Program-made: the position numbers and the translations under genes
Assembly (NCBI GenBank): GCA_965198905.1
Contig: OZ240678.1
Span: 806,001-870,000 of the forward strand
Direction of reading: 5' to 3'
From: CAHJWH01 sp965198905
Lineage (GTDB): Bacteria; Pseudomonadota; Alphaproteobacteria; Caulobacterales; Caulobacteraceae
DNA: 64,000 nt
Notes under the pieces: generated by a model
Seen by the model: only the letters and a program-made list of their open reading frames with translations
What the model was told of the DNA's origin: nothing
Databases searched by the model: none
Shown: positions 1 through 7,275 of the stretch, piece after piece
Layout of the letters: every line of letters begins with the position of its first letter
Position numbering within the stretch: position 1 is the stretch's first letter

Positions 1-213
1 TGGTGGTACGGGGCGACCTGGTCCATCGTCGATACCTACCTGTATTGGGCCTACAGCACCGCCGCCGCCGGCGGCTTTCCGCTCGGCGACTACCCGACGC
101 TAGCCGCCCATGCCGAGCGGGTCAGGGCGCAGCCGAGCTTCCAGCGCATGCTCAAGCGGGAGCTAGCGGCCGTGGAGCGCGCGAAACTGCCCATAGTCCC
201 GTCAAGCCTTTAG
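1..213 (+). CDS. glutathione S-transferase family protein, C-terminal part
   Basis: The window opens inside this gene. Frame 1 reads 70 codons to a TAG at 211-213. The visible part resembles the all-helical C-terminal domain of glutathione S-transferases, with a SIVDTYLYW stretch followed by FPLGDYP, AAHAERV and SFQRML, the usual helix pattern of bacterial GSTs. The N-terminal thioredoxin-like domain, which binds glutathione, lies outside the window, so the catalytic residue and subclass cannot be judged. It converges on the minus-strand metallo-beta-lactamase-fold gene. GSTs often accompany aromatic catabolism genes, which fits the next 28 kb, but no substrate can be assigned. Confidence 0.7.
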   Translation, partial: WWYGATWSIVDTYLYWAYSTAAAGGFPLGDYPTLAAHAERVRAQPSFQRMLKRELAAVERAKLPIVPSSL

Positions 214-277
214 CTGTGGACCCGGGGTGCCGCAGGCTCAGCTCGGCTGACTCCGCGACACTCCGAGATAACAAACC

Positions 278-1228
278 CTAGCCGTGCGCGCGCTTCGCGA
301 CGTTGTCCCACGGCGGGTTCGGCGGCGGGAAGCCGCGGGTGAGCTCCGCGTAGACCGCCTCCGTATAGGTAATGAACATGGGCTCCTCAGTCTTGTCCGG
401 GAGCGCCTGCTGGATTTCGGGCAAGGTCTTGCCCTCGATCACCATCGCCTTGATCTGCTCGCGCCGCGCCTGCTCTTCGTGGAGGTGAGAGGCGAGTTCG
501 GCCTTGGACAGAATGGGGCCGTGACCCGGGACATAGATGTCGGCGTCCAACGCGAGGATCGCCTTCATGAAGTCCTCCCAGCCCAAGCTCGATCCGCCGA
601 GGTGAATGACGGGAAAGCGGGTGTAGTTGACCAGGATGTCGCCGCCGTAGACGATCTTCTGATCCGGCAGGTACATGATCAGATCTCCCGCCGTGTGCGC
701 CGGCCCGACGTGAAGCAGCACGACATGCACCCCCCCCAGGGTGGTCGAGCGCTCGCTGCCGACCGTATCGCGCGGAAGGCGCTCCGCCAGCTGCGCATAC
801 AGGGCCTTGTATATGGGAGGCGCCGCCGGATCGTTTGCGGACGCAATCACCTCGCTCCGGGCGTTCTCCTGCATCAGCACCGGCGTCGAGGCCGGGAAGG
901 CGAGCAGGCCGCCCACGTGGTCTGGGTCGGCGTGGGTTACGACGATGGCGCTGATCGGCTCCGACGTCACCTTGGCAATCTCGGCGACTTGCATCTTGGC
1001 CGCCGCCTCCGGGATTTCAGTGTCTAGCACCACAACGCCTTGAGGGCCGACGACAAAGCCGGTGTTCGACCGGCCTCCCGTGATCCAATAGGCGCCGCCC
1101 CGCAGCGGTTCGGTTTTTAGCACCACCGGGCCGGGCCGCATCTGCGCAATCGCCGGCCCCGCCAACGCCGCAGTCGCCACGCCCATGGCCAGGACCGTCC
1201 GGCGAAGCCCCACTCCGCATCTCTCCAT
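278..1228 (-). CDS. secreted metallo-beta-lactamase-fold hydrolase
   Basis: A 316-residue protein of the metallo-beta-lactamase (MBL) fold with an N-terminal export signal ending near AIAQ. Zinc-site motifs appear in the usual order: THADPDHVGG, then GPAHTAGD, YGGDIL and PGHGP. The second position of the classical HxHxDH motif is Asp (HADPDH), so metal binding may differ from the standard binuclear site. Upstream in-frame ATGs exist, but the start at 1228 is preceded by a GGAAGG-type ribosome site and begins the signal peptide. It is the last gene of the minus-strand series from the TonB receptor. Substrate is unknown; periplasmic MBL hydrolases of this kind act on esters, thioesters or lactones. 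Confidence 0.75.
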   Translation of the reverse strand: MERCGVGLRRTVLAMGVATAALAGPAIAQMRPGPVVLKTEPLRGGAYWITGGRSNTGFVVGPQGVVVLDTEIPEAAAKMQVAEIAKVTSEPISAIVVTHADPDHVGGLLAFPASTPVLMQENARSEVIASANDPAAPPIYKALYAQLAERLPRDTVGSERSTTLGGVHVVLLHVGPAHTAGDLIMYLPDQKIVYGGDILVNYTRFPVIHLGGSSLGWEDFMKAILALDADIYVPGHGPILSKAELASHLHEEQARREQIKAMVIEGKTLPEIQQALPDKTEEPMFITYTEAVYAELTRGFPPPNPPWDNVAKRAHG

Positions 1229-1359
1229 GGTCTTCAAGGCTCGTTCCTTCCCTCTTCTCCGCCGGCCGCAAGGACGGACGGCGGCTCTGGTTGATCTGCC
1301 GGATGCGGTGCGATCCGGAAAGGCGATGATGACGGGCCGCCCCATCGCCGCTGGCGGCC

Positions 1360-1950
1360 TCAGTGCTGGAGCGAACGTGCGGTGGAGAGCAGCACATGGT
1401 CCGACGAGGCCGCCTCGGCCGCGGCTTGCCGCAGTCGCGCTTCCGTACCGCCGGTGGCATAGGCTTCGACCAGGCCCATGTGGCCTTGAAGGATCAGGAC
1501 CTCGTCGTCCACAAACAGCCGGTCGACGTCGGCGTCCGGCGCCTGCAGCTGGGCGAGGAGCGTCTGGTGCTCGCGGGCGAGCGTCCTGGCTCCGCCGACC
1601 AGGGGCACGCCCTGATCGTTGCTCATCCCCTTCAGGCCGGCCCGGCCGCCGGTGAAGGCCTCCAGCAAATCCTTGGCGAAGGCCTGCACGGGGGGTGAGC
1701 CCCTGTGCTCGGCGACCTCAGCAAGGGCGCGCTGGGCCGCGTCCAGTTCGCGCGCGTCGTTCTGAAGTTCGGAGGCGGACACCGCATAGGCGGTGGGGGC
1801 GAAGCCGGACGCGGGGCTGCCGGGCTCGACCTTGGTGGCGGCCGGCAGGGTCTTCTGCGCCGCCGCCAAGCCGGGGATGCCCAGCGCCAGCGCACAGATG
1901 AACGCGCCCAGGGCGCCGATCCGCGTTGCGTCCATCGCTCTGTTCTTCAT
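1360..1950 (-). CDS. DUF4142-family exported protein
   Basis: A 196-residue protein with a signal peptide (hydrophobic stretch IGALGAFICALALGIPG, cleavage near LAAAQ). The rest is a predicted helical bundle with ELDAAQRALAEVAEHRG, AFAKDLLEAF and EHQTLLAQL, the layout of DUF4142 proteins, which are ferritin-like four-helix proteins of the periplasm or outer membrane. The start at 1950 is chosen because a GGGGGCGGGG ribosome site precedes it and the signal peptide begins there; an in-frame extension upstream lacks coding character. It lies 32 bp after the second DUF6644 gene and is probably co-transcribed. Function is unknown. Confidence 0.7.
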   Translation of the reverse strand: MKNRAMDATRIGALGAFICALALGIPGLAAAQKTLPAATKVEPGSPASGFAPTAYAVSASELQNDARELDAAQRALAEVAEHRGSPPVQAFAKDLLEAFTGGRAGLKGMSNDQGVPLVGGARTLAREHQTLLAQLQAPDADVDRLFVDDEVLILQGHMGLVEAYATGGTEARLRQAAAEAASSDHVLLSTARSLQH

Positions 1951-1982
1951 CCCCGCCCCCTTCATCGGTTGCATCAGGCGCC

Positions 1983-2483
1983 TCAGAAGCCGGAATCGGT
2001 GAAGCCGATCCAGCGGCCCGCGGCGATCACACCGCACCAGAACAGCAGCGACAGGGCGCCCGTGACTTTTGCCGCCATGGGCGGCGAGGGGTGGTCGTCC
2101 CAGTGATGAATACTGCGTTCGGTCACCGCGTGGAAGATCACCATGTTGATCCCGGCCAACACCAGCAGACACATCTTGATCCGAAATGACGTATTATTGA
2201 AGTATTTCAGCGCCGCGGAGGAGAACAGCAGGCTCCCGGTCATCACCGCGACCACGAAGCCGCCCCAGGTCCATGGCAGGATCTCGGTGGTCAGCTTCGT
2301 CACCGCGCGCCCGCGCGAGGTGACGCCCAAAAGACGCAGGTCCACCATGGCAATGGTGCCCACCACGAAGGTGATGGCCAGGACGTGGACGCACTCGATC
2401 ATCGGGAACATCCAGCCGCTCTCGCGGATGGCTGTTCCCATCGGCGTGCTTTGCAAGCCTTCGAGCAGGGTCTGGATGGACAT
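1983..2483 (-). CDS. DUF6644-type integral membrane protein (copy 2)
   Basis: A 166-residue protein with four to five hydrophobic segments, including ECVHVLAITFVVGTIAMVDL, GGFVVAVMTGSLLF, CLLVLAGINMVIF and LSLLFWCGVIAAGRWI. It begins with a short amphipathic helix containing TPMGTAIRES. The VHxLxI plus VDLRLLG pattern is shared with the gene immediately upstream, so the two are tandem paralogues. Histidines inside or beside the first membrane segments could bind haem or metal, but this is inference. The family (DUF6644 by recognition) has no assigned function. Its position next to YceI and cytochrome b561 suggests a membrane redox or carrier role. Confidence 0.7.
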   Translation of the reverse strand: MSIQTLLEGLQSTPMGTAIRESGWMFPMIECVHVLAITFVVGTIAMVDLRLLGVTSRGRAVTKLTTEILPWTWGGFVVAVMTGSLLFSSAALKYFNNTSFRIKMCLLVLAGINMVIFHAVTERSIHHWDDHPSPPMAAKVTGALSLLFWCGVIAAGRWIGFTDSGF

Positions 2484-2525
2484 CGGGCTCCTTCGGCGGG
2501 CGGGATGAGGCTGGGCCGCGCCGCC

Positions 2526-3029
2526 TCAGGGGTGGTCGGTGTAGGCGATCAGCCGGCCGGCGAAGACGATGGCGACGAACAGGCCCAGCGACGCCACCGC
2601 CAACGCCTTGGCCCAGCGGGCGCGTCCGGGAGTGGCGTCCCAGAAGGCCGGGTCGCGCTTCAACGCGAGCTGGAGCGCGCCGGTGACCACGATGGCGATG
2701 ACGATCAGGATCATCTTCTTGACGAACGTCGGGTTCTCCAGCTCGCGGGAGGGCTCGGCCACCGTCAGGATCGTCCCCGTCAGGAGCAGGACCGGCAGGG
2801 TGCCCCATATCCATGGGAGCAGCCGCTTGGCGGTCCCGGCCACGCTGTCGCTCCTGCCCGCGATGCCGAACAGGCGCAGGTCAAGCATGGCCGCCGACGC
2901 GAGCAGCAGAGCGATGCAGATGATGTGCACCGTCTGGGTTAGAGGTATGATCCACGCCACATTCTGGATGGTGTTGCTGACCGGCGTTGAGGCCAGCCAC
3001 TCGCAGAAGTGATGCAGGGAAAGGGCCAT
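2526..3029 (-). CDS. DUF6644-type integral membrane protein (copy 1)
   Basis: A 167-residue paralogue of the next gene downstream, with the same architecture: an N-terminal TPVSNTIQN helix, QTVHIICIALLLASAAMLDL, PVLLLTGTILTV, ILIVIAIVVTGALQLAL and SLGLFVAIVFAGRLIAY. The VHxxxIA and LDLRLFG motifs are the parts best conserved between the two copies. It overlaps nothing and sits 42 bp before its paralogue, so both are likely translated from one transcript. No catalytic motif is evident. Probably a cytoplasmic-membrane protein acting as a hetero- or homodimer; function unknown. Confidence 0.7.
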   Translation of the reverse strand: MALSLHHFCEWLASTPVSNTIQNVAWIIPLTQTVHIICIALLLASAAMLDLRLFGIAGRSDSVAGTAKRLLPWIWGTLPVLLLTGTILTVAEPSRELENPTFVKKMILIVIAIVVTGALQLALKRDPAFWDATPGRARWAKALAVASLGLFVAIVFAGRLIAYTDHP

Positions 3030-3088
3030 GAGCTAGGTCCGGCGAGTGGTCTTCAGCCATACGCTCGGCGTCAGAATTTCCCTCGTCA

Positions 3089-3649
3089 TCAGTGCGCCCG
3101 TTTGGCGGTGATGGCGATGTTGACCTGGACTTTGAGGGCCACGGTGTCGCCGGTCTTGAATTGGCCCTCGCCGACGTCGAAAGCGCTGCGGTCCAGCGGC
3201 AGCGATCCCGACATCTTCGCCGTGTCGCCTGTGATGACGAGCGTAAAGGGCAACGTCACCGGATGAGTGGCGTTGCGAATGGTCAGGTCGCCCTGGGCGA
3301 CATAGTGGCCCGGCCCCGCCGCCGTGATCTTGCGGGTGACGAAGGTGGCGCGCGGAAAGGCCTTGATCGAGAACCAGTCGTCTGTCGGCAGCGCCTCGTC
3401 GCGGGTCTCATCACCCGTTTTGGCCGAGCCCGTGTCTATCACCGCGGTGACCTTGGAGGCGGTCGGGTTGTTGGGGTCGAAGGCGATCTTGGCGTCCCAA
3501 CGGCTGAAGCCGCCGGTGAAGGCCTGCCCGTTCATCGCGCCCTGGAAGCCTATGTGCGAAGCGCCCTTGTCCACCGTCCAGGTGGGAACGGGCGCGGCGA
3601 TTGCTGGGACGGCGAACAGGGTTAAGGCGGCGGCGATCGGGAGGCGCAT
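3089..3649 (-). CDS. YceI-family periplasmic lipid-binding protein
   Basis: A 186-residue YceI-like protein. After a clear signal peptide (LPIAAALTLFAVPAIAAP) it has TWTVDKGASHIGFQG, GFSRWDAKIAFDP, ASKVTAVIDTGS and the ITGDTAKMSGSLPLDRSAFDVG run of a YceI lipocalin-like beta barrel. These bind polyisoprenoid-type amphiphiles in the periplasm. Start 3649 follows an AGAAAGG ribosome site; an ATG at 3664 that overlaps the stop of the cytochrome b561 gene (ATGA) is an alternative. A cytochrome b561 gene directly upstream matches the widespread YceJ-YceI pairing, which suggests electron transfer involving a bound quinone-like ligand. Confidence 0.85.
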   Translation of the reverse strand: MRLPIAAALTLFAVPAIAAPVPTWTVDKGASHIGFQGAMNGQAFTGGFSRWDAKIAFDPNNPTASKVTAVIDTGSAKTGDETRDEALPTDDWFSIKAFPRATFVTRKITAAGPGHYVAQGDLTIRNATHPVTLPFTLVITGDTAKMSGSLPLDRSAFDVGEGQFKTGDTVALKVQVNIAITAKRAH

Positions 3650-3660
3650 AGGAACCTTTC

Positions 3661-4311
3661 TCATTCGAGCGGCGCACCCAGGCCCGGCGCCATGCGGCCG
3701 AGCACGGGATGACCGTCCAGGAACTGGTGCTTGATCACCGCGCCGAGGTGCAGCGCCAGGAGCGCGAGCGTGCTCCAGGCCAGGAAGACGTGCGCGGTTC
3801 CAGAGAGGTGGTTTACGGCGGCCTTCTGGGGCGTCGCCAGGTCATGCACCACGGGCAGGTGCGGCCAGGGCAACAGGTGGTAGAGCAGCGTCGGCAGGTT
3901 GTAGGGGCTGGTGGAGACGATCACCCAGCCGGTCAGCGGCATGCCGATCATGATGACGTAGAAGCCCCAGTGCACCGCCAGCGCAGCCGACTTTTCCCAT
4001 GGCTTCAGGCTTGCGGGTTCGGGCGGCGGCGGGTTGAGCAGCCGCCAGGCCAGCCGGCCGAGACTGAGCAGCAGGATGGTGATCCCCACCGACTTGTGAA
4101 GCTGGAAGATGTTGAACTGGGCCAGCCCCTTCAGGAAGCTCATGCGGAAGCCAAGCACCAGGTTGAGCAAGATCAGGGCGGCGGTCAGCCAGTGGAAGCC
4201 GATGGCGACGGCGGTGTAGCGCGCCTGCCCCAAGCCTGCAGCGGTGTCCGCCAAGCGTGAGCCGCCGAGCGGTCGACGCGGCGCACGATCAACAGAGGTC
4301 TGCAAAGCCAT
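3661..4311 (-). CDS. cytochrome b561 family protein
   Basis: A 216-residue membrane protein of the prokaryotic cytochrome b561 family. Four hydrophobic segments are visible: AIGFHWLTAALILLNLVLGF, KSVGITILLLSLGRLAWRLL, LAVHWGFYVIMIGMPLTGW and AHVFLAWSTLALLALHLGAV. Histidines lie within them at FHW, LHK, VHW and ALHLGAVIKHQF, the expected ligands of two b haems. It transfers electrons between quinol and periplasmic acceptors in this family. Its TGA overlaps an ATG of the downstream YceI reading frame, so the two genes are translationally coupled or nearly so. Confidence 0.85.
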   Translation of the reverse strand: MALQTSVDRAPRRPLGGSRLADTAAGLGQARYTAVAIGFHWLTAALILLNLVLGFRMSFLKGLAQFNIFQLHKSVGITILLLSLGRLAWRLLNPPPPEPASLKPWEKSAALAVHWGFYVIMIGMPLTGWVIVSTSPYNLPTLLYHLLPWPHLPVVHDLATPQKAAVNHLSGTAHVFLAWSTLALLALHLGAVIKHQFLDGHPVLGRMAPGLGAPLE

Positions 4312-4368
4312 CCTCCCAGGAACCTCGCGTCCTGAGCGCCCCGGCGCGCCTATCGGAGCCGCTCGTCT

Positions 4369-4983
4369 TCAGATTCGCACCAGCTCCTCGACGCTCACAC
4401 CGCTCTTGTAGCGGCCGACGAACGCCTCCGGGTCGAGCTCCACGCCCGAGGGATTGGCCTTGAAGCCTGGCGAGCGCATGAACTCGGTCATGGCCTCGAA
4501 GGTCGGGAAGTTCTGGGTCGTAAGCTCCACGTTGTTACCATCCGGGTCGCGGTAATAGAAGCTGGTGAACGGGCCGTGGTTGGCGCTGCGGTGGGGATGC
4601 AGGCCGGCCTCGGCGAGGGAATCGTACTTGCCGATCAGCTCGGCGACGTTCTCCGACATGAGCTGCATGTGGTGGAGCCCCGGCGCGCCTTTGGCGGCGG
4701 CGGTGGCCGTACCCGGCTCCTCGAACAGGCCGATGACCTGGGTGTAGGGGTAGGCGGCCGAAAGCCGGAAGAAACACATCCGCAGGTCCGACGCCCGGGT
4801 CTGGCCGCCGAAGTCGCCCGGCTTGGCCTCGCCCGACGGAGCGTGCTCGAAGAAGGGATCAACGCCCAGGACCGTTGTGTACCAGGGCTTCATAGCCTCC
4901 AGCTGGCCCGTCTTCAGAATGGTCTCGCTGATCTTGAAGCGAGAGCAATCGCCTGTGGCGGCGCCCTCGGTAGGTTCACTCAT
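4369..4983 (-). CDS. VOC-superfamily (glyoxalase/bleomycin-resistance fold) protein
   Basis: A 204-residue protein with one vicinal-oxygen-chelate module pair. The first half has KPWYTTVLGVDPFFEH, the second LHHMQLMSENVAELIGKY and then YYRDPDGNNVELTTQNF. H in LHHMQL and E in NVELTT are likely metal ligands. The first repeat shows Glu (SETIL) where many family members have His, so the metal site may be incomplete or different. A C-terminal extension of about 45 residues with a DPEAFVGRYKSG motif is shared with the VOC protein at 18122-18724, indicating the same subfamily. Possible roles are ring cleavage or isomerisation of an aromatic intermediate; substrate unknown. Confidence 0.72.
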   Translation of the reverse strand: MSEPTEGAATGDCSRFKISETILKTGQLEAMKPWYTTVLGVDPFFEHAPSGEAKPGDFGGQTRASDLRMCFFRLSAAYPYTQVIGLFEEPGTATAAAKGAPGLHHMQLMSENVAELIGKYDSLAEAGLHPHRSANHGPFTSFYYRDPDGNNVELTTQNFPTFEAMTEFMRSPGFKANPSGVELDPEAFVGRYKSGVSVEELVRI

Positions 4984-5109
4984 GGTACTTTCCCGAAGAT
5001 CATCTATTTTCTAACTGATGTTCATCCGTTTGGCGACCAATCATTGCGCTCCGGAACGCGGTCAAGACGCCTCAGGCCCGCCGCGTAAGAACACCTTCCC
5101 AACCGGACC

Positions 5110-5736
5110 TCAGGTGGTGGCCGCCGGCGAACGGATCAGCGCCCGCTCGCCGCCGCCCAGCCAGCGCCGCATGCGCTGGACAAGCTCGACAGCTTGGCGC
5201 GAGCCGGGCAGGTTCTTGTTCACCGGCAGGCCAGCCAGGGTCTGGAGATATCCCAGGTGGCGATAGCCCTGCGGGAAGGTGGCGAGCAGCTCGGGGTCGA
5301 GCTTCACCTCAGCCCCCATCTCGACCGGCGTCATGCCGTCGCCCTCGTAGATGGCCTGGCGCGATAGCAGGCCCCAGCGGCCGTCCTGCTTCTCCAGCGC
5401 GTCGCAGAAGCGGCCGCGGCAAGACACGTCCACCAGCACGCCATGGACGGGCGCACGCTGGATGATCTGCATCTTGGTGAGCGCGATGGCGCGTTCCCCC
5501 TCGATCTCCACGTAGGTGCCGTTGACGGTGTGGAAGACCTGGTTGCCGCCTTCCCAGGCGCGGCGGCTCCGCTCGATGAACTCGGGCGCGGTCGCCTCAC
5601 ACCAAGTCGTCATGATGAAACCGTCAGGACGCCAGAGGGCGGCCAGCCGTTCAAAGTCGCCGCCGTCCCGCCAAATGACCCACGCATCGATCAGCTCGCG
5701 GATAAGCTGCCGGTCTTCGAGCTGTCTGTCGTCCAT
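5110..5736 (-). CDS. SnoaL-like (NTF2-fold) protein
   Basis: A 208-residue protein whose first 140 residues look like an NTF2/SnoaL-like alpha-plus-beta cone: RQLIRELIDAWVIWRDGGDFERLAALW, then PDGFIMTTW, VFHTVNGTYVEIEGERAIALTKMQI and GRFCDALEKQDGRWGLLSRQ. Such domains include small dehydratases, isomerases and subunits of ring-hydroxylating dioxygenases. A longer C-terminal tail (FPQGYRHLGYLQTLAG) is typical of sphingomonad and caulobacter homologues. Start 5736 follows AAGGGACC; an ATG five codons upstream is possible. It sits between the VOC and DUF6152 genes in the receptor operon. Confidence 0.68.
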   Translation of the reverse strand: MDDRQLEDRQLIRELIDAWVIWRDGGDFERLAALWRPDGFIMTTWCEATAPEFIERSRRAWEGGNQVFHTVNGTYVEIEGERAIALTKMQIIQRAPVHGVLVDVSCRGRFCDALEKQDGRWGLLSRQAIYEGDGMTPVEMGAEVKLDPELLATFPQGYRHLGYLQTLAGLPVNKNLPGSRQAVELVQRMRRWLGGGERALIRSPAATT

Positions 5737-5809
5737 GAGGGTCCCTTGCATCTCACGAGCGTCGGTTCGATCGCCTTAAGAAGAGTCCAAGGCGGCGATG
5801 ACCCGCGCC

Positions 5810-6205
5810 TTACTGGATCAGCCTCGTGCGCTCGCCGAGGAGCTGGCCGTTGCCGAGCTGCACCGCGTTGAGCGCGCCGCCCTTGTCGCCGCTCTTCAGC
5901 GGTGAGATGAAGACCGTCACCTTGTCGCCCGGCGACATGGATCCCTTGCTGAAACCGAGGCGGCGGAGAAGTCCTGGATTGCCGCCCTCCACGCTGAACT
6001 TGGTGGGATCCTTGGTCCCGTTCGGCACCAGGACGTAGAGCCAGGTGTGCGGGCTGGTCCACTCCCAGCTCACCACCGTGGCGTCCTTCAGCGTGACCTC
6101 CTTGGTATGGTCGAACATCGCGTATGAGTGGTGGGCAAAGGCGGGCAGCGGAGCCAACGCCAACGCCGCGATGAAACCCAGGGCAATCTTGCGGTTCATC
6201 TGCAT
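5810..6205 (-). CDS. DUF6152-family secreted protein
   Basis: A 131-residue protein with signal peptide (IALGFIAALALAPLPAFA) directly followed by HHSYAMFD. It then shows KEVTLKDATVVSWEWTSPHTWLYVLVP, GNPGLLRRLGFSKGSMSPGDKVTVFISPLKSG and a C-terminal VQLGNGQLLGER. These are hallmarks of DUF6152, a small periplasmic beta-rich family. The mature N-terminal His pair and PH motif could bind metal (inference). The ATG at 6205 lies six bases from GGAGG. These proteins recur beside the secreted family of the next gene upstream in TonB-receptor clusters; the role is not established. Confidence 0.72.
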   Translation of the reverse strand: MQMNRKIALGFIAALALAPLPAFAHHSYAMFDHTKEVTLKDATVVSWEWTSPHTWLYVLVPNGTKDPTKFSVEGGNPGLLRRLGFSKGSMSPGDKVTVFISPLKSGDKGGALNAVQLGNGQLLGERTRLIQ

Positions 6206-6248
6206 CTCCCGCCTCCGCGCCACAACGTAGCCGGCGGCCTGTTCTTGT

Positions 6249-7046
6249 TCAGTGGATGTAGGCATCCGGATCATAGTTGGTCTTGGGCGTACAGATGAAT
6301 TCATGCGGCTCCCACGACGTGTCGCCCAAAGCTTTGTAAACGACGGTGTCCGTCATGGGCCGGTCGTAGGCAATAGGATCGGTCAGGGTGACCTCTACGC
6401 GCAACGTCTGAACGTCCACCCGGTGATAGCGCTCGGTGATCTTCAGGTCATCGCTGTGCGGGACCCCCGTGCCGTCAATGGGCTCGTCCTTGACGCCGAT
6501 AACGTCGGTGACGAGGTCGCGCCCATCGTAATGGCCCGCGGCGTTGCCGTTGGAGAAGCTCTCGAGGTCCTTGGCGGCCGGAAAGGGATGGCCGTCCAGC
6601 CAGATCCGCCGCACGGGGTCGCCATCGCGATACATCATCACCCGTCCAGGCGTCTGCAGGATCAAGAGCGGCGCCTTGGCCCCGGTGATGAACCGGGGCA
6701 TGCCCGGCGGCAGGCAGGCCTGGATGGGATCGTCGGTCCGCGTACCGGCCTTGGCCGCCTCCACGCGCGTCTTCCATTTGGCCGCGAAAGCGGGCTTCAG
6801 CGGCGGCGGCCAGGGCGTCCAGCCTTCCCTGGAGGCCGAACCGGTCGACGGCTGGCGCACCCACACGCCGCTGATGTCGGGGGCGGACGGATCGCCGTAC
6901 CAGCTGAGGTGCTCAGGCGGCCTCGGCGTCGGCGGCTGCGCGAGGGCCTGTAGCCCGGCGGCGCTGATCAGGCCGGTGGCCAAGACGCCGGACAGAAATG
7001 CCCGGCTGACCCTCGATGCGGCGGCTCTACCCAGGTGCGAGTTCAT
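6249..7046 (-). CDS. secreted protein of unknown function (PDISGVW family, copy A)
   Basis: A 265-residue exported protein. The signal sequence (residues about 15-40, ending near ALAQP) is followed by HLSWYGDPSAPDISGVWVR, PWPPPLKPAFAAKW, QACLPPGMPRFI, a VMMYRDGDPVRRIWLDGHPFP segment, and ESFSNGNAAGHYDGRDLVTDVIGVKDE. The C-terminal part (SDDLKITERYHRVDVQTLRVEVTLTDPIAYDRPM) reads as an antiparallel beta-rich lipocalin-like fold. I know it only as a recurrent uncharacterised family in alphaproteobacterial catabolic clusters. The gene at 20850-21679 is a paralogue. Start 7046 is chosen for the signal peptide and a GAAGG site upstream. It lies 43 bp before the DUF6152 gene. Confidence 0.65.
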   Translation of the reverse strand: MNSHLGRAAASRVSRAFLSGVLATGLISAAGLQALAQPPTPRPPEHLSWYGDPSAPDISGVWVRQPSTGSASREGWTPWPPPLKPAFAAKWKTRVEAAKAGTRTDDPIQACLPPGMPRFITGAKAPLLILQTPGRVMMYRDGDPVRRIWLDGHPFPAAKDLESFSNGNAAGHYDGRDLVTDVIGVKDEPIDGTGVPHSDDLKITERYHRVDVQTLRVEVTLTDPIAYDRPMTDTVVYKALGDTSWEPHEFICTPKTNYDPDAYIH

Positions 7047-7275
7047 GCGTGAGCCTTCGATAACTGGCGCCGTATCTCGAATGCACGCAGCCTCGCCTTT
7101 GGGAGGCGCCTGGCGCCGCAAAGGCGGACCGCATAGACGTTCATAAACCAAAACCATCTCTGGCGTAGAAATATACGATCCCTCCGGCACCCTCAAGGCC
7201 TGTCGAGCCGCGGTTGGAGAACGGCGAAGGGGCTAAGCACCGAGCACGTGACGGTCATATGATGATCGACCAGCT

